A DNA stretch of 64,000 nucleotides from Mucilaginibacter gotjawali (lineage in GTDB: Bacteria > Bacteroidota > Bacteroidia > Sphingobacteriales > Sphingobacteriaceae): contig NZ_AP017313.1 of assembly GCF_002355435.1 (NCBI RefSeq), positions 248,001 through 312,000 of the forward strand, written 5' to 3'. The translations under genes were made by a program, and so were the position numbers. Below are positions 8,437-16,529 of this stretch, one piece after another. Below the pieces are notes generated by a model. That model saw only the letters and a list, made by a program, of their open reading frames with translations, was not told the origin of the DNA and did not search any database. Position 1 is the first letter of the stretch. Every line of letters begins with the position of its first letter.

Positions 8437-8850
8437 ATGATCAATTCCAAATATGTACTTACGTTGATTTTGTTGGGCCTGTTGTCCTGCAAACAGCCAA
8501 AACCCCAAAGCGTAAATAAAGACATTTTTTTGATTGGTAAATGGGAGAATTGCCAGGAACTGTTTCTGCAAGGTGACGGGCGGTCAATTCCGATGAGCCG
8601 CAACGCTTGCCCTTTTATTATTTTCGATAAAAACTATATGGGGTATGTAAAAATGGGAGATGCAACTATAACTTCTTCCTTTAATTGGTCAGCCGGGAAT
8701 GATAAACTAATCATCAGGCAATCCAAAAATGCAGGCAGACCGTTTTTTGGCCTCGGGGTATTCAAACTGCTATATAAAAACAATCAAGTAATCAAACAAG
8801 TTGTCATGTTTGATACAGTACGGAAAGTAAAATATATACTTGAGAGGTAG
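8437..8850 (+). CDS. Small lipoprotein of unknown function
   Basis: The 137-residue product begins with a hydrophobic helix ending in LLGLLSC, a lipobox with the lipidated cysteine at about residue 18. It is therefore a predicted lipoprotein. The mature part is a small beta-rich domain (IGKWENCQEL, MGYVKMGDATITSSFNWSAGNDKLII) resembling lipocalin-like small Bacteroidota lipoproteins, but I do not recognise a named family. The gap from ribF is 163 bp, so it may have its own promoter. It ends 2 bp from the convergent LysE gene. Confidence 0.75.
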   Translation: MINSKYVLTLILLGLLSCKQPKPQSVNKDIFLIGKWENCQELFLQGDGRSIPMSRNACPFIIFDKNYMGYVKMGDATITSSFNWSAGNDKLIIRQSKNAGRPFFGLGVFKLLYKNNQVIKQVVMFDTVRKVKYILER

Positions 8851-8852
8851 CA

Positions 8853-9476
8853 CTACCCCTTAAAAAACACCAGGTAAACCTGCTTAACCACATGGTAAGC
8901 CGCGAAGGAAAAAAACAGTATAGCTATCCCTGTATTGATTACCCGCGTGCTTAACGCGAATTTGCTTTGAATAAATTGGGCAAACTTTGCATATAAGTAC
9001 AGGCACAAAAACGCGCCGGCTGCCGATCCTGCGCTAAATACCACCAGCGCCAGTTTGCCATCCAGTATCCATTCATGCGTAATCAAATAGGTGCCGGTGA
9101 TCATCCAGAAAGGTACCTGCATCGGGTTTAAAAAACCTAAAAGAATGCCGTATCTGATACTTTCATGCTCCGAATAGTTTGCCTTGGTTGGCTTTTTCCG
9201 ATGGATCCAGGTGATTGTCCCTAAAGTGGCAAATAAAACTACCATCACCCAATCAATCACCGTATCCAGCTTTACCTGAGTCGACAACCATTTGGCGGCG
9301 TGCATGATAAAATAGGTAAAGAAAAATTCAACACTCGAAAAGGCGATGATAAACCGCATGGCCTGTTTAAAGCCGCGGTTAATGGTGATCTGCACCAGGG
9401 TAAGGTTAATGTTCCCCGGCGGTATATATCCGATAAAATTGGCGAACAGGCCTAAAAATAGCGTCAAAAAAATCAT
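8853..9476 (-). CDS. LysE/RhtB-family amino-acid exporter
   Basis: The 207-residue membrane protein has about six hydrophobic segments and the family's N-terminal signature, here GYIPPGNINLTLVQITINRGFKQA, in which PPGN replaces the usual PGP. Members export amino acids or related small molecules. A second conserved region (GFLNPMQVPFWMITGTYL) matches the NP-containing helix of the family. The substrate cannot be told from the sequence. It stands alone, convergent with the lipoprotein gene. Confidence 0.8.
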   Translation of the reverse strand: MIFLTLFLGLFANFIGYIPPGNINLTLVQITINRGFKQAMRFIIAFSSVEFFFTYFIMHAAKWLSTQVKLDTVIDWVMVVLFATLGTITWIHRKKPTKANYSEHESIRYGILLGFLNPMQVPFWMITGTYLITHEWILDGKLALVVFSAGSAAGAFLCLYLYAKFAQFIQSKFALSTRVINTGIAILFFSFAAYHVVKQVYLVFFKG

Positions 9477-9564
9477 CGTCCCAAAGTAACAGGTTTTATT
9501 TGAAATCCGGTTTCCTCAAAATTGTTTCCGGGTATAAAAAACATAATGGTTATTTAACATTAAT

Positions 9565-9572
9565 TACCTTTG
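9565..9572 (+). promoter_or_regulatory. -7 element directly before the BtuF-like gene
   Basis: TACCTTTG matches TAnnTTTG exactly and ends 4 bases before the GTG start at 9577. If it is used, the transcript would be leaderless or nearly so. Confidence 0.5.
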
Positions 9573-9576
9573 CGCT

Positions 9577-10509
9577 GTGAATGATCTGTATCCAAAAATA
9601 GTTACCCTGTTGCCCGCAGCAACCGAAATTGTTTGCGCTTTAGGGCTTGAAGCAAACCTCGTTGGCCGCTCTCACGAATGTGATTTCCCTGAAACGGTAA
9701 AACAACTGCCCGTATGTTCGGAAGCCAATTTTCCGGATAATTTGAGCAGTGACGATATTGATGTTGAGGTAAAGGAAATATTGGCCGATGCCTTATCCGT
9801 TTATACAGTTAACCGGGAACAAATAAAACAACTGGCGCCCGATGTGGTCATCACCCAGGCCCAATGTGAAGTTTGCGCGGTATCGTTAAAAGAAGTGGAA
9901 GAAGCGCTGGACGATTACCTGGATAAACCAGTCCGCATTGTCTCCCTTCAACCCAACTCACTCAATGATATTTTTAATGATATCACCACCATCGCCAATG
10001 CTTTAAATGTAACCGACGCCGGTGTTGTTTTACTGGAAGATTTGAATGAGCGGGTTGATATTATCCGCCACAAACTAAAATACATTGATAACAAACCCAC
10101 TGTTGCCTGCGTGGAATGGTTGGAGCCCTTAATGATCTCCGGCAATTGGGCGCCTGAACTGGTAACCATTGCCGGTGGAACGCCCATATTGGCCGAAGCG
10201 GGTAAACATTCGCCTTACGTTAAATGGGAAGACATTAAATCCCTGGATCCTGACATCGTACTGATCATGCCCTGCGGCTTCCCGATAGAACGCACCTTAA
10301 AAGAAATTCATCTATTGCTCCAATTACCCGGTTTTAATGAATTAAAAGCCGTAAAAAATAACCGTGTTTATATTGCCGATGGCAATCAATACTTTAACCG
10401 CCCTGGCCCACGGATAGTAGATTCAATCGAGATACTGGCAGAGATCATCCACCCCAAACAATTTATTTTTGGTTATGAAGGGAGTGGGTGGATAAAGTTT
10501 GCGGTGTGA
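9577..10509 (+). CDS. Cobalamin-binding protein, BtuF-like (periplasmic-binding fold)
   Basis: The 310-residue protein has the PF01497-type two-lobe fold: an N-terminal PKIVTLLPAATEIVCALGLE, a VGRSHECDFP segment, a central TVACVEWLEPLMISGNW and a C-terminal lobe with DIVLIMPCGF and NRPGPRIVDSIEIL. Family members bind cobalamin or iron chelates for ABC import. Unlike classical BtuF it has no signal peptide, so the product is probably cytoplasmic or exported in some other way. The start is GTG at 9577, very close to a promoter element. There are no transporter permease or ATPase genes next to it. Confidence 0.8.
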   Translation: MNDLYPKIVTLLPAATEIVCALGLEANLVGRSHECDFPETVKQLPVCSEANFPDNLSSDDIDVEVKEILADALSVYTVNREQIKQLAPDVVITQAQCEVCAVSLKEVEEALDDYLDKPVRIVSLQPNSLNDIFNDITTIANALNVTDAGVVLLEDLNERVDIIRHKLKYIDNKPTVACVEWLEPLMISGNWAPELVTIAGGTPILAEAGKHSPYVKWEDIKSLDPDIVLIMPCGFPIERTLKEIHLLLQLPGFNELKAVKNNRVYIADGNQYFNRPGPRIVDSIEILAEIIHPKQFIFGYEGSGWIKFAV

Positions 10510-10515
10510 GCAGAT

Positions 10516-10548
10516 AAACTTACGAAGTTTTAGAAACTTCGTAAGTTT
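10516..10548. repeat. Perfect 15-bp inverted repeat
   Basis: AAACTTACGAAGTTT, a 3-nt loop TAG, and AAACTTCGTAAGTTT form a perfect hairpin 7 bp after the BtuF-like stop. There is no T-run on either side, so it may be a palindromic repeat or protein site rather than a standard terminator. Confidence 0.8.
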
Positions 10549-10568
10549 TAAAAAGAACTCGGTTTTTG

Positions 10569-10576
10569 TAAATTTG
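10569..10576 (+). promoter_or_regulatory. -7 element for the 76-residue gene
   Basis: TAAATTTG matches TAnnTTTG and lies 19 bases before the ATG at 10596. Confidence 0.45.
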
Positions 10577-10595
10577 ATACGATAAACCGCTTTAT

Positions 10596-10826
10596 ATGGC
10601 ACAGATAGTATTAGAAGTAAATGACGCCGTCGGAAAAAGTTATAATAGTTTAAACCAGAAACAGAAGGAAAAGTATAATCGGGCAATTAGTTTAATGTTG
10701 ACGAAAGTTTTAAACGATATAACAGATGCTGATTACTCCAGGCTTCTTGACGAAATTGGCAACGAAGCAATAAAAAACGGACTAACCCCCGAAATTCTGG
10801 AATCGCTTTTAGCGTCCGACGATTAA
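10596..10826 (+). CDS. Small protein of unknown function
   Basis: The 76-residue product is acidic and predicted mostly helical (NQKQKEKYNRAISLMLTKVL, NGLTPEILESLLASDD). It has no membrane segment or signal. The size and helical nature recall antitoxin-like orphan proteins, but no toxin gene adjoins it and I do not recognise the family. The -7 element upstream and good codon structure support expression. It ends 4 bp from the convergent OmpA-family gene. Confidence 0.6.
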   Translation: MAQIVLEVNDAVGKSYNSLNQKQKEKYNRAISLMLTKVLNDITDADYSRLLDEIGNEAIKNGLTPEILESLLASDD

Positions 10827-10830
10827 TACT

Positions 10831-12546
10831 TCATTCCATCACCCTAAACTCCGTCCTCCTGTTTAACTGGTGCTCAGCTTCAGTACATTTTACATCGTCT
10901 GTGCAGCCGTTTACCAAATGCGTTTTGCCATAATACTTTATGACCAGCCGGTCGCCCGAAATCCCTCTATCAACCAAATAAACAACCACCGCAGCGGCCC
11001 TCCGTTGGGACAGCGAGATATTATATTGATCTGATGCCCTTGAATCGGTGTAAGATGATAATTCAATTTTAATGGCCGGGTATTGCTTTAAAAGTACCAC
11101 CAGTTTATCCAGTTCGGCAGCAGCATCCGGGCGGATATCCGCCTTGTCCAAATCGTAATAAATATTGTTAATGACGATGTTAGGCTTGGACTGCGTTTTT
11201 GCAGCAACCGGTTCCGGTGTTTTTACTTTAACAATTTGCTTTAAGGGGATCGAATCTATCCGTATAAAACTGTAAATATCATCACCGCCCTGCCCGCCTT
11301 CGCGGTTTGATGACAGGTACCCGCTTTTGCCGTCGTTTGTTACCAAATAAAAATCGTCACTGGTGCTGTTAATTGGATATTTCAGATTTACAGGGGTACT
11401 CCATTGATCTTTTTGGCCTTTGGCGCAATAGATATCATATCCGCCCATCCCCGGCAAACCTTTGGAGGCATAATATAAATTACCATCCCCGCCAATTACC
11501 GGGAAGGCATCTTCTTCAGCGGTATTAATATTTTTTCCGCAATTTATAGGGATGCCCCAGCTGCCATCTGTGCGCTTTTCGCAGTACCAGAGGTCTGTTT
11601 TGCCAAAACCGCCCGGCATATCCGAAGTAAAATAAATGGTCTTTCCGTCTTTCGACAGCGCCGCTTCTCCGACAGAATATTTTTCGACATTATCATACGG
11701 GAAATCCCCCCCAACCACCCATTGGTCTTTCTTTTTGTGCGCCATCAGTAAATGCAAACGGCGGCTGTAAAGGCTTTTTCCAGGTGTTGAATCTGTGTCC
11801 GTGGGTAGCGCCGCGGCTGATCTCGCCGTGGTAACCGTTATGTAAGCGGTATCGGCCGTTTTGTTCAACACTATCGGGCCGAAATGATAATAGTCGTTAT
11901 AGCTTTGGCCCAGCGAGTTGACCACATCAAAAGCGCCGATCCGGGTTCCGCTGGTATCGCACTCGTATAATTTAAACCAGTTATTGCCGGTCCGGTAATC
12001 CAAATCGTTTTCGTCCGCTATCCGGTCCGATGTAAAAAACAAACCCGTTTTGCCATAGTAAGTTAATCCCCAGTCTGAAAATGATGTGTTTAACTTAGTG
12101 TAATTCTTTATTTTATAGGCAGATGCCGATCTCATCCATAAAGCAGCCGAATCGCAAAGCGCCAGCTTTCGGGAAAGGCCCACGGCCCCGCCGCCATAAT
12201 AAAGCCCGAACTGCTGTTTGGCCAAATCAAATTTTTCATCGCGCAGCAAAACTTCGGCATAATAATAATGACTGATCTTACTGGCTTTTAGGTCTGTCGT
12301 TGCTTTTGCGTACCACGTTTCTGCATCTTCATAACGATTAATATTCCGGTAACAATCGGCAATTCGCTCCAGAATCCGTATATCGGTTTTCTTCTTTACC
12401 AGTTTCAGGTAGAGGTTCAGGCTTTTAAAATATTCATACCGGACATAATAATTATCCGCTTGTTGTTTTATGGATAATTGTTCCTGTGCCCCGGCGTATT
12501 TAGCCAGTATGAGCGTGCATAAACCGATGATCATTAATCTCTTCAT
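10831..12546 (-). CDS. OmpA-family protein with TPR and WD40-like propeller (PorE-like, T9SS accessory)
   Basis: The product is an exported cell-envelope protein. I place the start at the ATG at 12544-12546 (MKRLMIIGLC), which gives a normal signal peptide ending near AGAQ; an upstream frame to 12594 overlaps the PorP-like gene. After the signal come TPR-like helices (QADNYYVRYEYFKSL, ERIADCYRNINRYEDAETW), a PD40-type propeller with repeated ISKDGKTIYFTSDMPGG-like blades, and a C-terminal OmpA domain (NIYYDLDKADIRPDAAAELD, ending NRRTEFRVM) that binds peptidoglycan. This domain order matches PorE/SprE-associated proteins of type IX secretion. It starts 4 bp after the PorP/SprF stop, the third gene of a T9SS operon. 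Confidence 0.88.
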   Translation of the reverse strand: MKRLMIIGLCTLILAKYAGAQEQLSIKQQADNYYVRYEYFKSLNLYLKLVKKKTDIRILERIADCYRNINRYEDAETWYAKATTDLKASKISHYYYAEVLLRDEKFDLAKQQFGLYYGGGAVGLSRKLALCDSAALWMRSASAYKIKNYTKLNTSFSDWGLTYYGKTGLFFTSDRIADENDLDYRTGNNWFKLYECDTSGTRIGAFDVVNSLGQSYNDYYHFGPIVLNKTADTAYITVTTARSAAALPTDTDSTPGKSLYSRRLHLLMAHKKKDQWVVGGDFPYDNVEKYSVGEAALSKDGKTIYFTSDMPGGFGKTDLWYCEKRTDGSWGIPINCGKNINTAEEDAFPVIGGDGNLYYASKGLPGMGGYDIYCAKGQKDQWSTPVNLKYPINSTSDDFYLVTNDGKSGYLSSNREGGQGGDDIYSFIRIDSIPLKQIVKVKTPEPVAAKTQSKPNIVINNIYYDLDKADIRPDAAAELDKLVVLLKQYPAIKIELSSYTDSRASDQYNISLSQRRAAAVVVYLVDRGISGDRLVIKYYGKTHLVNGCTDDVKCTEAEHQLNRRTEFRVME

Positions 12547-12550
12547 CCAC

Positions 12551-13018
12551 TTAAAAATAACGCGGACTAACAATCCGCTGTTTTCTTCGACCAAAAGTTA
12601 AACTCAAAGAAATCTCATGCGAACCACTCTGGTAGCTGGCCAGCTTGCTCAGCGTGAAATCGTATGAATAGCCGACCCTGAAATGGTCGTTTAAATAAAA
12701 CTGTGCAATGGCTGATATGGCGTCTGTTTCGTTGAGGCTGCTTTGCAAATTTGCTTTATTAAAACTTATAAACCCTGTTTGGTAGGATGTGCCCAACCAA
12801 ACTATTTTGTTAAATACCAGGAAAGCCGTCAGATCAAGGTTGGTTGGGCCTTTAAAATCCTCTTTGATCATGAATGAAGGTTTCAGATCCATAAAGTCAG
12901 ATAAGGGCACCATAGCACCGGAAGTGAGGTAAATGGTTTTAACCTCGTTCACTATCGGCGCGTTGTTGGTAATGTTAACCAGCGGTTTGGCAAGCAAATT
13001 AAAAACGGATGCACCCAC
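12551..13018 (-). CDS. C-terminal part of a frameshifted PorP/SprF-like membrane protein
   Basis: This frame (155 residues from a GTG) continues the PorP/SprF family protein begun at 13536: GASVFNLLAKPLVNITN, KPSFMIKEDFKGPTNLDL, YLNDHFRVGYSYDFTLSKL and SGSHEISLSLTFGRR are typical blocks of the outer-membrane beta-barrel. The N-terminal part ends in another frame. Adding one base in the AAAATTT run at 13021-13027 joins the two as YYYTPKFYVGASVF, a standard family sequence, giving 328 residues. Alone this part has no signal peptide and is unlikely to be made or exported. Confidence 0.8.
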   Translation of the reverse strand: MGASVFNLLAKPLVNITNNAPIVNEVKTIYLTSGAMVPLSDFMDLKPSFMIKEDFKGPTNLDLTAFLVFNKIVWLGTSYQTGFISFNKANLQSSLNETDAISAIAQFYLNDHFRVGYSYDFTLSKLASYQSGSHEISLSLTFGRRKQRIVSPRYF

Positions 13019-13536
13019 GTAAAATTTGGCGTATAATAATAAACCCCGAAACGAAAATCCGGGCTTACTTTACTCACTGTTCCGGCGGGGATGCTTCCGT
13101 CGGCGGCATCTGTCGCATTAAATTCAGAGCCGTTCAGGCTGTATTGTTTTACGCCGAAACCAATACCAAAACTGATGCGTTTGGTATCCTCCGCATCCAG
13201 GCGCAGCCGATAAGCATAATTGGCATAAACAGACGACATATTTTCTGGTCCCAAACGGTCAACGGTGCCGATAAGTCCTATACCCACATTACTGTTCCAG
13301 CTATTGGCTATGCCATCTATGGAGGCCGTTTCGGTTTGCGGCGCGCCGTTAATGCCCACCCATTGCAGTCGGCTGCTTAAATTAACGGTCCAATCGTCTT
13401 TATAACCGGCATAAGCAGGGTTTACCGCAAGGCCATTAAATACATACTGGCTGAATTGTATGGTTTGCTGTGCGGACGATTTCAGCATAACTAAAACCAT
13501 CCCTGTAAGCAATAGGTATATTTTCCTCTTTATCAT
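12952..13536 (-). CDS. N-terminal part of a frameshifted PorP/SprF-like membrane protein
   Basis: The 194-residue frame has a signal peptide ending in SSAQQ and the family hallmark QFSQYVFNGLAVNPAYAGY, then barrel strands (NVGIGLIGTVDRLG, RISFGIGFGVKQYSL). After FGVYYYTPNF it shifts out of the family frame and ends in about 20 unrelated residues. PorP/SprF proteins are outer-membrane partners for T9SS cargo with CHU_C-type C-termini. Its start overlaps the stop of the upstream CHU_C gene by 4 bp (ATGA), so the two are translationally coupled. Whether the break is real or a sequencing error cannot be told here. Confidence 0.85.
   Translation of the reverse strand: MIKRKIYLLLTGMVLVMLKSSAQQTIQFSQYVFNGLAVNPAYAGYKDDWTVNLSSRLQWVGINGAPQTETASIDGIANSWNSNVGIGLIGTVDRLGPENMSSVYANYAYRLRLDAEDTKRISFGIGFGVKQYSLNGSEFNATDAADGSIPAGTVSKVSPDFRFGVYYYTPNFTWVHPFLICLPNRWLTLPTTRR
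13021..13027 (-). other. Frameshift site in the PorP/SprF gene
   Basis: The run AAAATTT (plus strand) is the point where the reading frame of the family changes. One missing base explains the break: the combined span 12551-13536 is 986 nt, one short of a multiple of three. Confidence 0.75.
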
Positions 13537-16076
13537 TGCTTACTTCGTTTTAAAAATACCCAGCCTTTAAATGCGGTTAAGCCGCCATTACGGTCACGGC
13601 GGTTTAAAATATAATAGTAGGTGCCCTCGGCCAGGCCGCTGCCGTCCCAGTTGTTCAGGTAATTGTCGGCCCGGTAAACTTCGTTACCCCAGCGGTTAAA
13701 AATAACCAGCTGCGAACCCGGGAAACTTTCGAGCCCGGCAATTTTAAATACATCGTTCTTGCCGTCGCCATTTGGCGTAAAAATATTGGGGATCGTTATT
13801 CCCGCGGCTATAACCGTAACAGCAACGGTATCGGCACAAGCATTTTCATTGGTTAAAATAAAATGATAGACGCCTAAATTATCAAAGCCGGTTACTGCTG
13901 TTGAACCGCTTGTGGGGTTGACAATAATTGTGGCTGATGGGTTATTATTTGCCTGCACCCAGGTACTGCCCTCGGTGCCAGAAAGGGTAGCCGTGTCATA
14001 TTGAACGATCGTTTGATCGGCTCCTGCAGATGGCGCGGGTTTATAAACTGTGTTTATCGTTTTAATATTATTGCAGCCCTCTCCTGATGGCAATGCATTA
14101 CATTCATCAGCGGGGTCGGTTGGCGGCGTGGCATCCGGGTTAGTGGCATCGGGGTCGGTAACGTCCGGCGGACGCATTATACTTGCCGATACTGGCAGGC
14201 TGCCGCTTGCGGTTTGGGCTATGGTGCCGGTTATTGTAAATGTTCTTACCGAACCGCTTGCCATGTCCATTTCCGCGTTATAGGCACCTGGCGAAGTAGT
14301 TTCGTTTGATGTTGACGATATACCCGATGTTGATGCACTATTTACAGAAATATCCGTAATTTCTGATGGGAAACTAAACTTAAACTTTGCTCCTGTAACA
14401 TCGCTTGGTCCATTGTTTTTTACGCTGACGGTATATTGTACCGGCTGGCCACCGCAACCCGCTATTGAGCTGATGCTATCAACAGCAAGGTCAGCCTCCT
14501 GCAATTGAAAGGTAACGGAACTTAAAACGGGCGCTGCTGAGATGTACGACCATGTATCGATCCCCTTGTTGTTGCCGAAGTCGTTTTGGTTGACTGAATC
14601 TGTAGTCGGCATACCCCATTTATGGCCGTTTACCGTACTTTTTATACCGGTTAGGTTTTTTACAGGGTTAGGCGGTGTTCCCAAAGCGATAATAGGTGAA
14701 TCGTTCCAGTAAACAGTATCATCAGGGGCATAATTGCCATTGATCCGTGTCAATATAATGCCGTTAACGTTTCGTTCCACATCAAAAAACGGAAAGTGAA
14801 CTTCCCCGGCCTTGTTTGTCACCATGATATTGGCGCTGTAATTTCCCTGCGGATCGGCAGGCACTTTATTGCTAAGGCCGTCAAGGCCATCCCAATAGAT
14901 AGTGTTGATACCCGGGTTAACTATCCCGGTAATTTTGCGGTCTATGGCATCAGTAAATACCCCGTTTTTATTTACATCAATGGCTATTAAATAAGTGCCC
15001 GCCGCACTTGCCGTAAACGTAAAATTAGCCCCAAGCGGGTTTGTCCCCGCCTTGCCGCTTGTGCCCTCAATACCCGTAAACGCAGCATTGGTGATAGATG
15101 GTACAACCGGTGGGCTTAACAACCAGGTAGTAATACCACCGGGTGTTTTGGCTGCTGCGGGCATATCGGATGCCGGCGGATTAAAAAATATTTTTTGGGT
15201 GATATCTGTTTGCGAATCAACAGTACGGGGGTCCTGTACATTTGGGTGGGTATCATCATCAATGCTGAGGTATGAGGCGCTGCCATTTGCGTTTCTGAAA
15301 CCTTTATTATTTACAAAAAAAGTAAAGCCATTGCCTGCCTGCCCATTGTTGTTTAGGGTATATTGATAGCCGTCGCTGGTGAGGATATTAAAGATCCCGT
15401 TAAACCCAACATTGAAAGTGCCCAGTATCCCCGAAAATACATTGGTAAATACCCGGCCTTTTAAAAATTTAGAATTATTTACATCGCGGACAGAAACATC
15501 AAAAGCAGCGATGTACTGCCCCTGTGGCTGTGTCCATGCAGCGCTGGCCGGTACCGGGGGTGGGTTGCCAAAGTCGATACCGTTGCTTGGCGAAATAAAA
15601 TCAATTTCCCAGATGCCTTCCTGTGCGGCCTGCACTGTTACAGTATAAGGGGTATAGCCCCCGGCATTTGGCGTCGGGCCTGCAATTTCCTGCCCGCGGT
15701 TGCCAATAAGGCCGATGGTAGCTGAGTGGCCGCTGGTATAGGTGGATCCATCAGGGGCACGTAATTCAATGGTGCCTGAATCAACCCCCTGCGCGCTTGA
15801 GCCCACATTAATAGTTTCCCCCGCTTTAACGTAAACTTTCATTGTCCCTAAAGTTGGGAAGGGGTAGGATGGGTTGCCCGTTGGGCTTGAGAAAAGAAAA
15901 GCCCGGTAACCACCGTTTGCCGATATATCTTTGCTTCCTTCCGCAAATAATTGACCGGCCAAAAGCAAATAAAAAAACAAAATAGGGTAAACGAACCTCA
16001 ACCCCTTTCTCAGAAGTAGTTTCGGAAAATGTAAATAAGGCGTGTTAAAACTATAGGAATGTACACGTTTTGGCAT
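13533..16076 (-). CDS. Secreted protein with DUF11-like and gliding-motility C-terminal (CHU_C) domain
   Basis: The 847-residue product begins with a long basic n-region and a hydrophobic stretch (VYPILFFYLLLAGQLFAEG), a signal peptide. The middle is beta-rich and includes a DUF11-like domain (QYTVSVKNNGPSDVTGAKF) near residue 550. The C-terminus is a type B sorting domain: IPNIFTPNGDGKNDVFKI, QLVIFNRWGNEVYR, NNWDGSG and GTYYYIL. This predicts export by T9SS to the cell surface. It is the first gene of the operon with PorP/SprF and the OmpA protein, which are probably its dedicated anchoring or secretion partners. The biological role of the body is unknown. Confidence 0.88.
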   Translation of the reverse strand: MPKRVHSYSFNTPYLHFPKLLLRKGLRFVYPILFFYLLLAGQLFAEGSKDISANGGYRAFLFSSPTGNPSYPFPTLGTMKVYVKAGETINVGSSAQGVDSGTIELRAPDGSTYTSGHSATIGLIGNRGQEIAGPTPNAGGYTPYTVTVQAAQEGIWEIDFISPSNGIDFGNPPPVPASAAWTQPQGQYIAAFDVSVRDVNNSKFLKGRVFTNVFSGILGTFNVGFNGIFNILTSDGYQYTLNNNGQAGNGFTFFVNNKGFRNANGSASYLSIDDDTHPNVQDPRTVDSQTDITQKIFFNPPASDMPAAAKTPGGITTWLLSPPVVPSITNAAFTGIEGTSGKAGTNPLGANFTFTASAAGTYLIAIDVNKNGVFTDAIDRKITGIVNPGINTIYWDGLDGLSNKVPADPQGNYSANIMVTNKAGEVHFPFFDVERNVNGIILTRINGNYAPDDTVYWNDSPIIALGTPPNPVKNLTGIKSTVNGHKWGMPTTDSVNQNDFGNNKGIDTWSYISAAPVLSSVTFQLQEADLAVDSISSIAGCGGQPVQYTVSVKNNGPSDVTGAKFKFSFPSEITDISVNSASTSGISSTSNETTSPGAYNAEMDMASGSVRTFTITGTIAQTASGSLPVSASIMRPPDVTDPDATNPDATPPTDPADECNALPSGEGCNNIKTINTVYKPAPSAGADQTIVQYDTATLSGTEGSTWVQANNNPSATIIVNPTSGSTAVTGFDNLGVYHFILTNENACADTVAVTVIAAGITIPNIFTPNGDGKNDVFKIAGLESFPGSQLVIFNRWGNEVYRADNYLNNWDGSGLAEGTYYYILNRRDRNGGLTAFKGWVFLKRSKQ

Positions 16077-16311
16077 GCAGCACGGTTTACAGCCTGAAAT
16101 TAAGCAATTAGGCGTTATAAATGAAAATGATACCGTTAAAATTATAGAAAGGAAGGCTGCATGATGGTTTGCTCAGGTAATTACATCAAATTAATCAACA
16201 AATGTAGAATTAAGGATAAAATATCCAGTTAGGGATAACCCATTTGTAGAAAAAATACGGAAAGAGATAGATGCTCTAAATTTATTTTTGCCCTCTTTTT
16301 TGCCTGCAAAA
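16077..16311. other. Intergenic region upstream of the CHU_C operon
   Basis: This AT-rich stretch should hold the promoter of the leftward operon. Near its right end a small hairpin (GCCCTCTTTT paired with AAAAGAGAGGGC, about 16290-16319) leads into the palindromic repeat. No gene was seen. Confidence 0.5.
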
Positions 16312-16426
16312 GAGAGGGCAGATCAAGCGTAGCGATGATCGGGTGAGTAAACCCCGTCGGACATTACCGCCAATGCAGGGCGGCGAGTCTACTCACCCCG
16401 ACTGCGCTGCGCTGATCGCCCCTCTC
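16312..16426. repeat. Large palindromic intergenic repeat next to the insertion sequence
   Basis: The arms at 16312-16349 and 16390-16426 (GAGAGGGCAGATCA... against TGATCGCCCCTCTC) are about 80% complementary. The loop contains a nested hairpin (CCGCC, AATGCAG, GGCGG). The right arm overlaps the outer end of the insertion sequence's inverted repeat by 8 bases, suggesting that the outer part of that repeat is host palindrome. Confidence 0.7.
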
Positions 16427-16451
16427 TTCCGCTCGGTGACCGTTGCACAAC
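16419..16451. repeat. Left inverted repeat of the insertion sequence
   Basis: It pairs with 18098-18130 with two mismatches, at the eighth and twenty-first bases. Confidence 0.8.
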
Positions 16452-16529
16452 TAAAGTAAGTCGATGAAGACTCACAATAAAAGTTCTTTGAAATATTGAT
16501 TAAAATTTTGATTTTTAGTATATTAGCCT

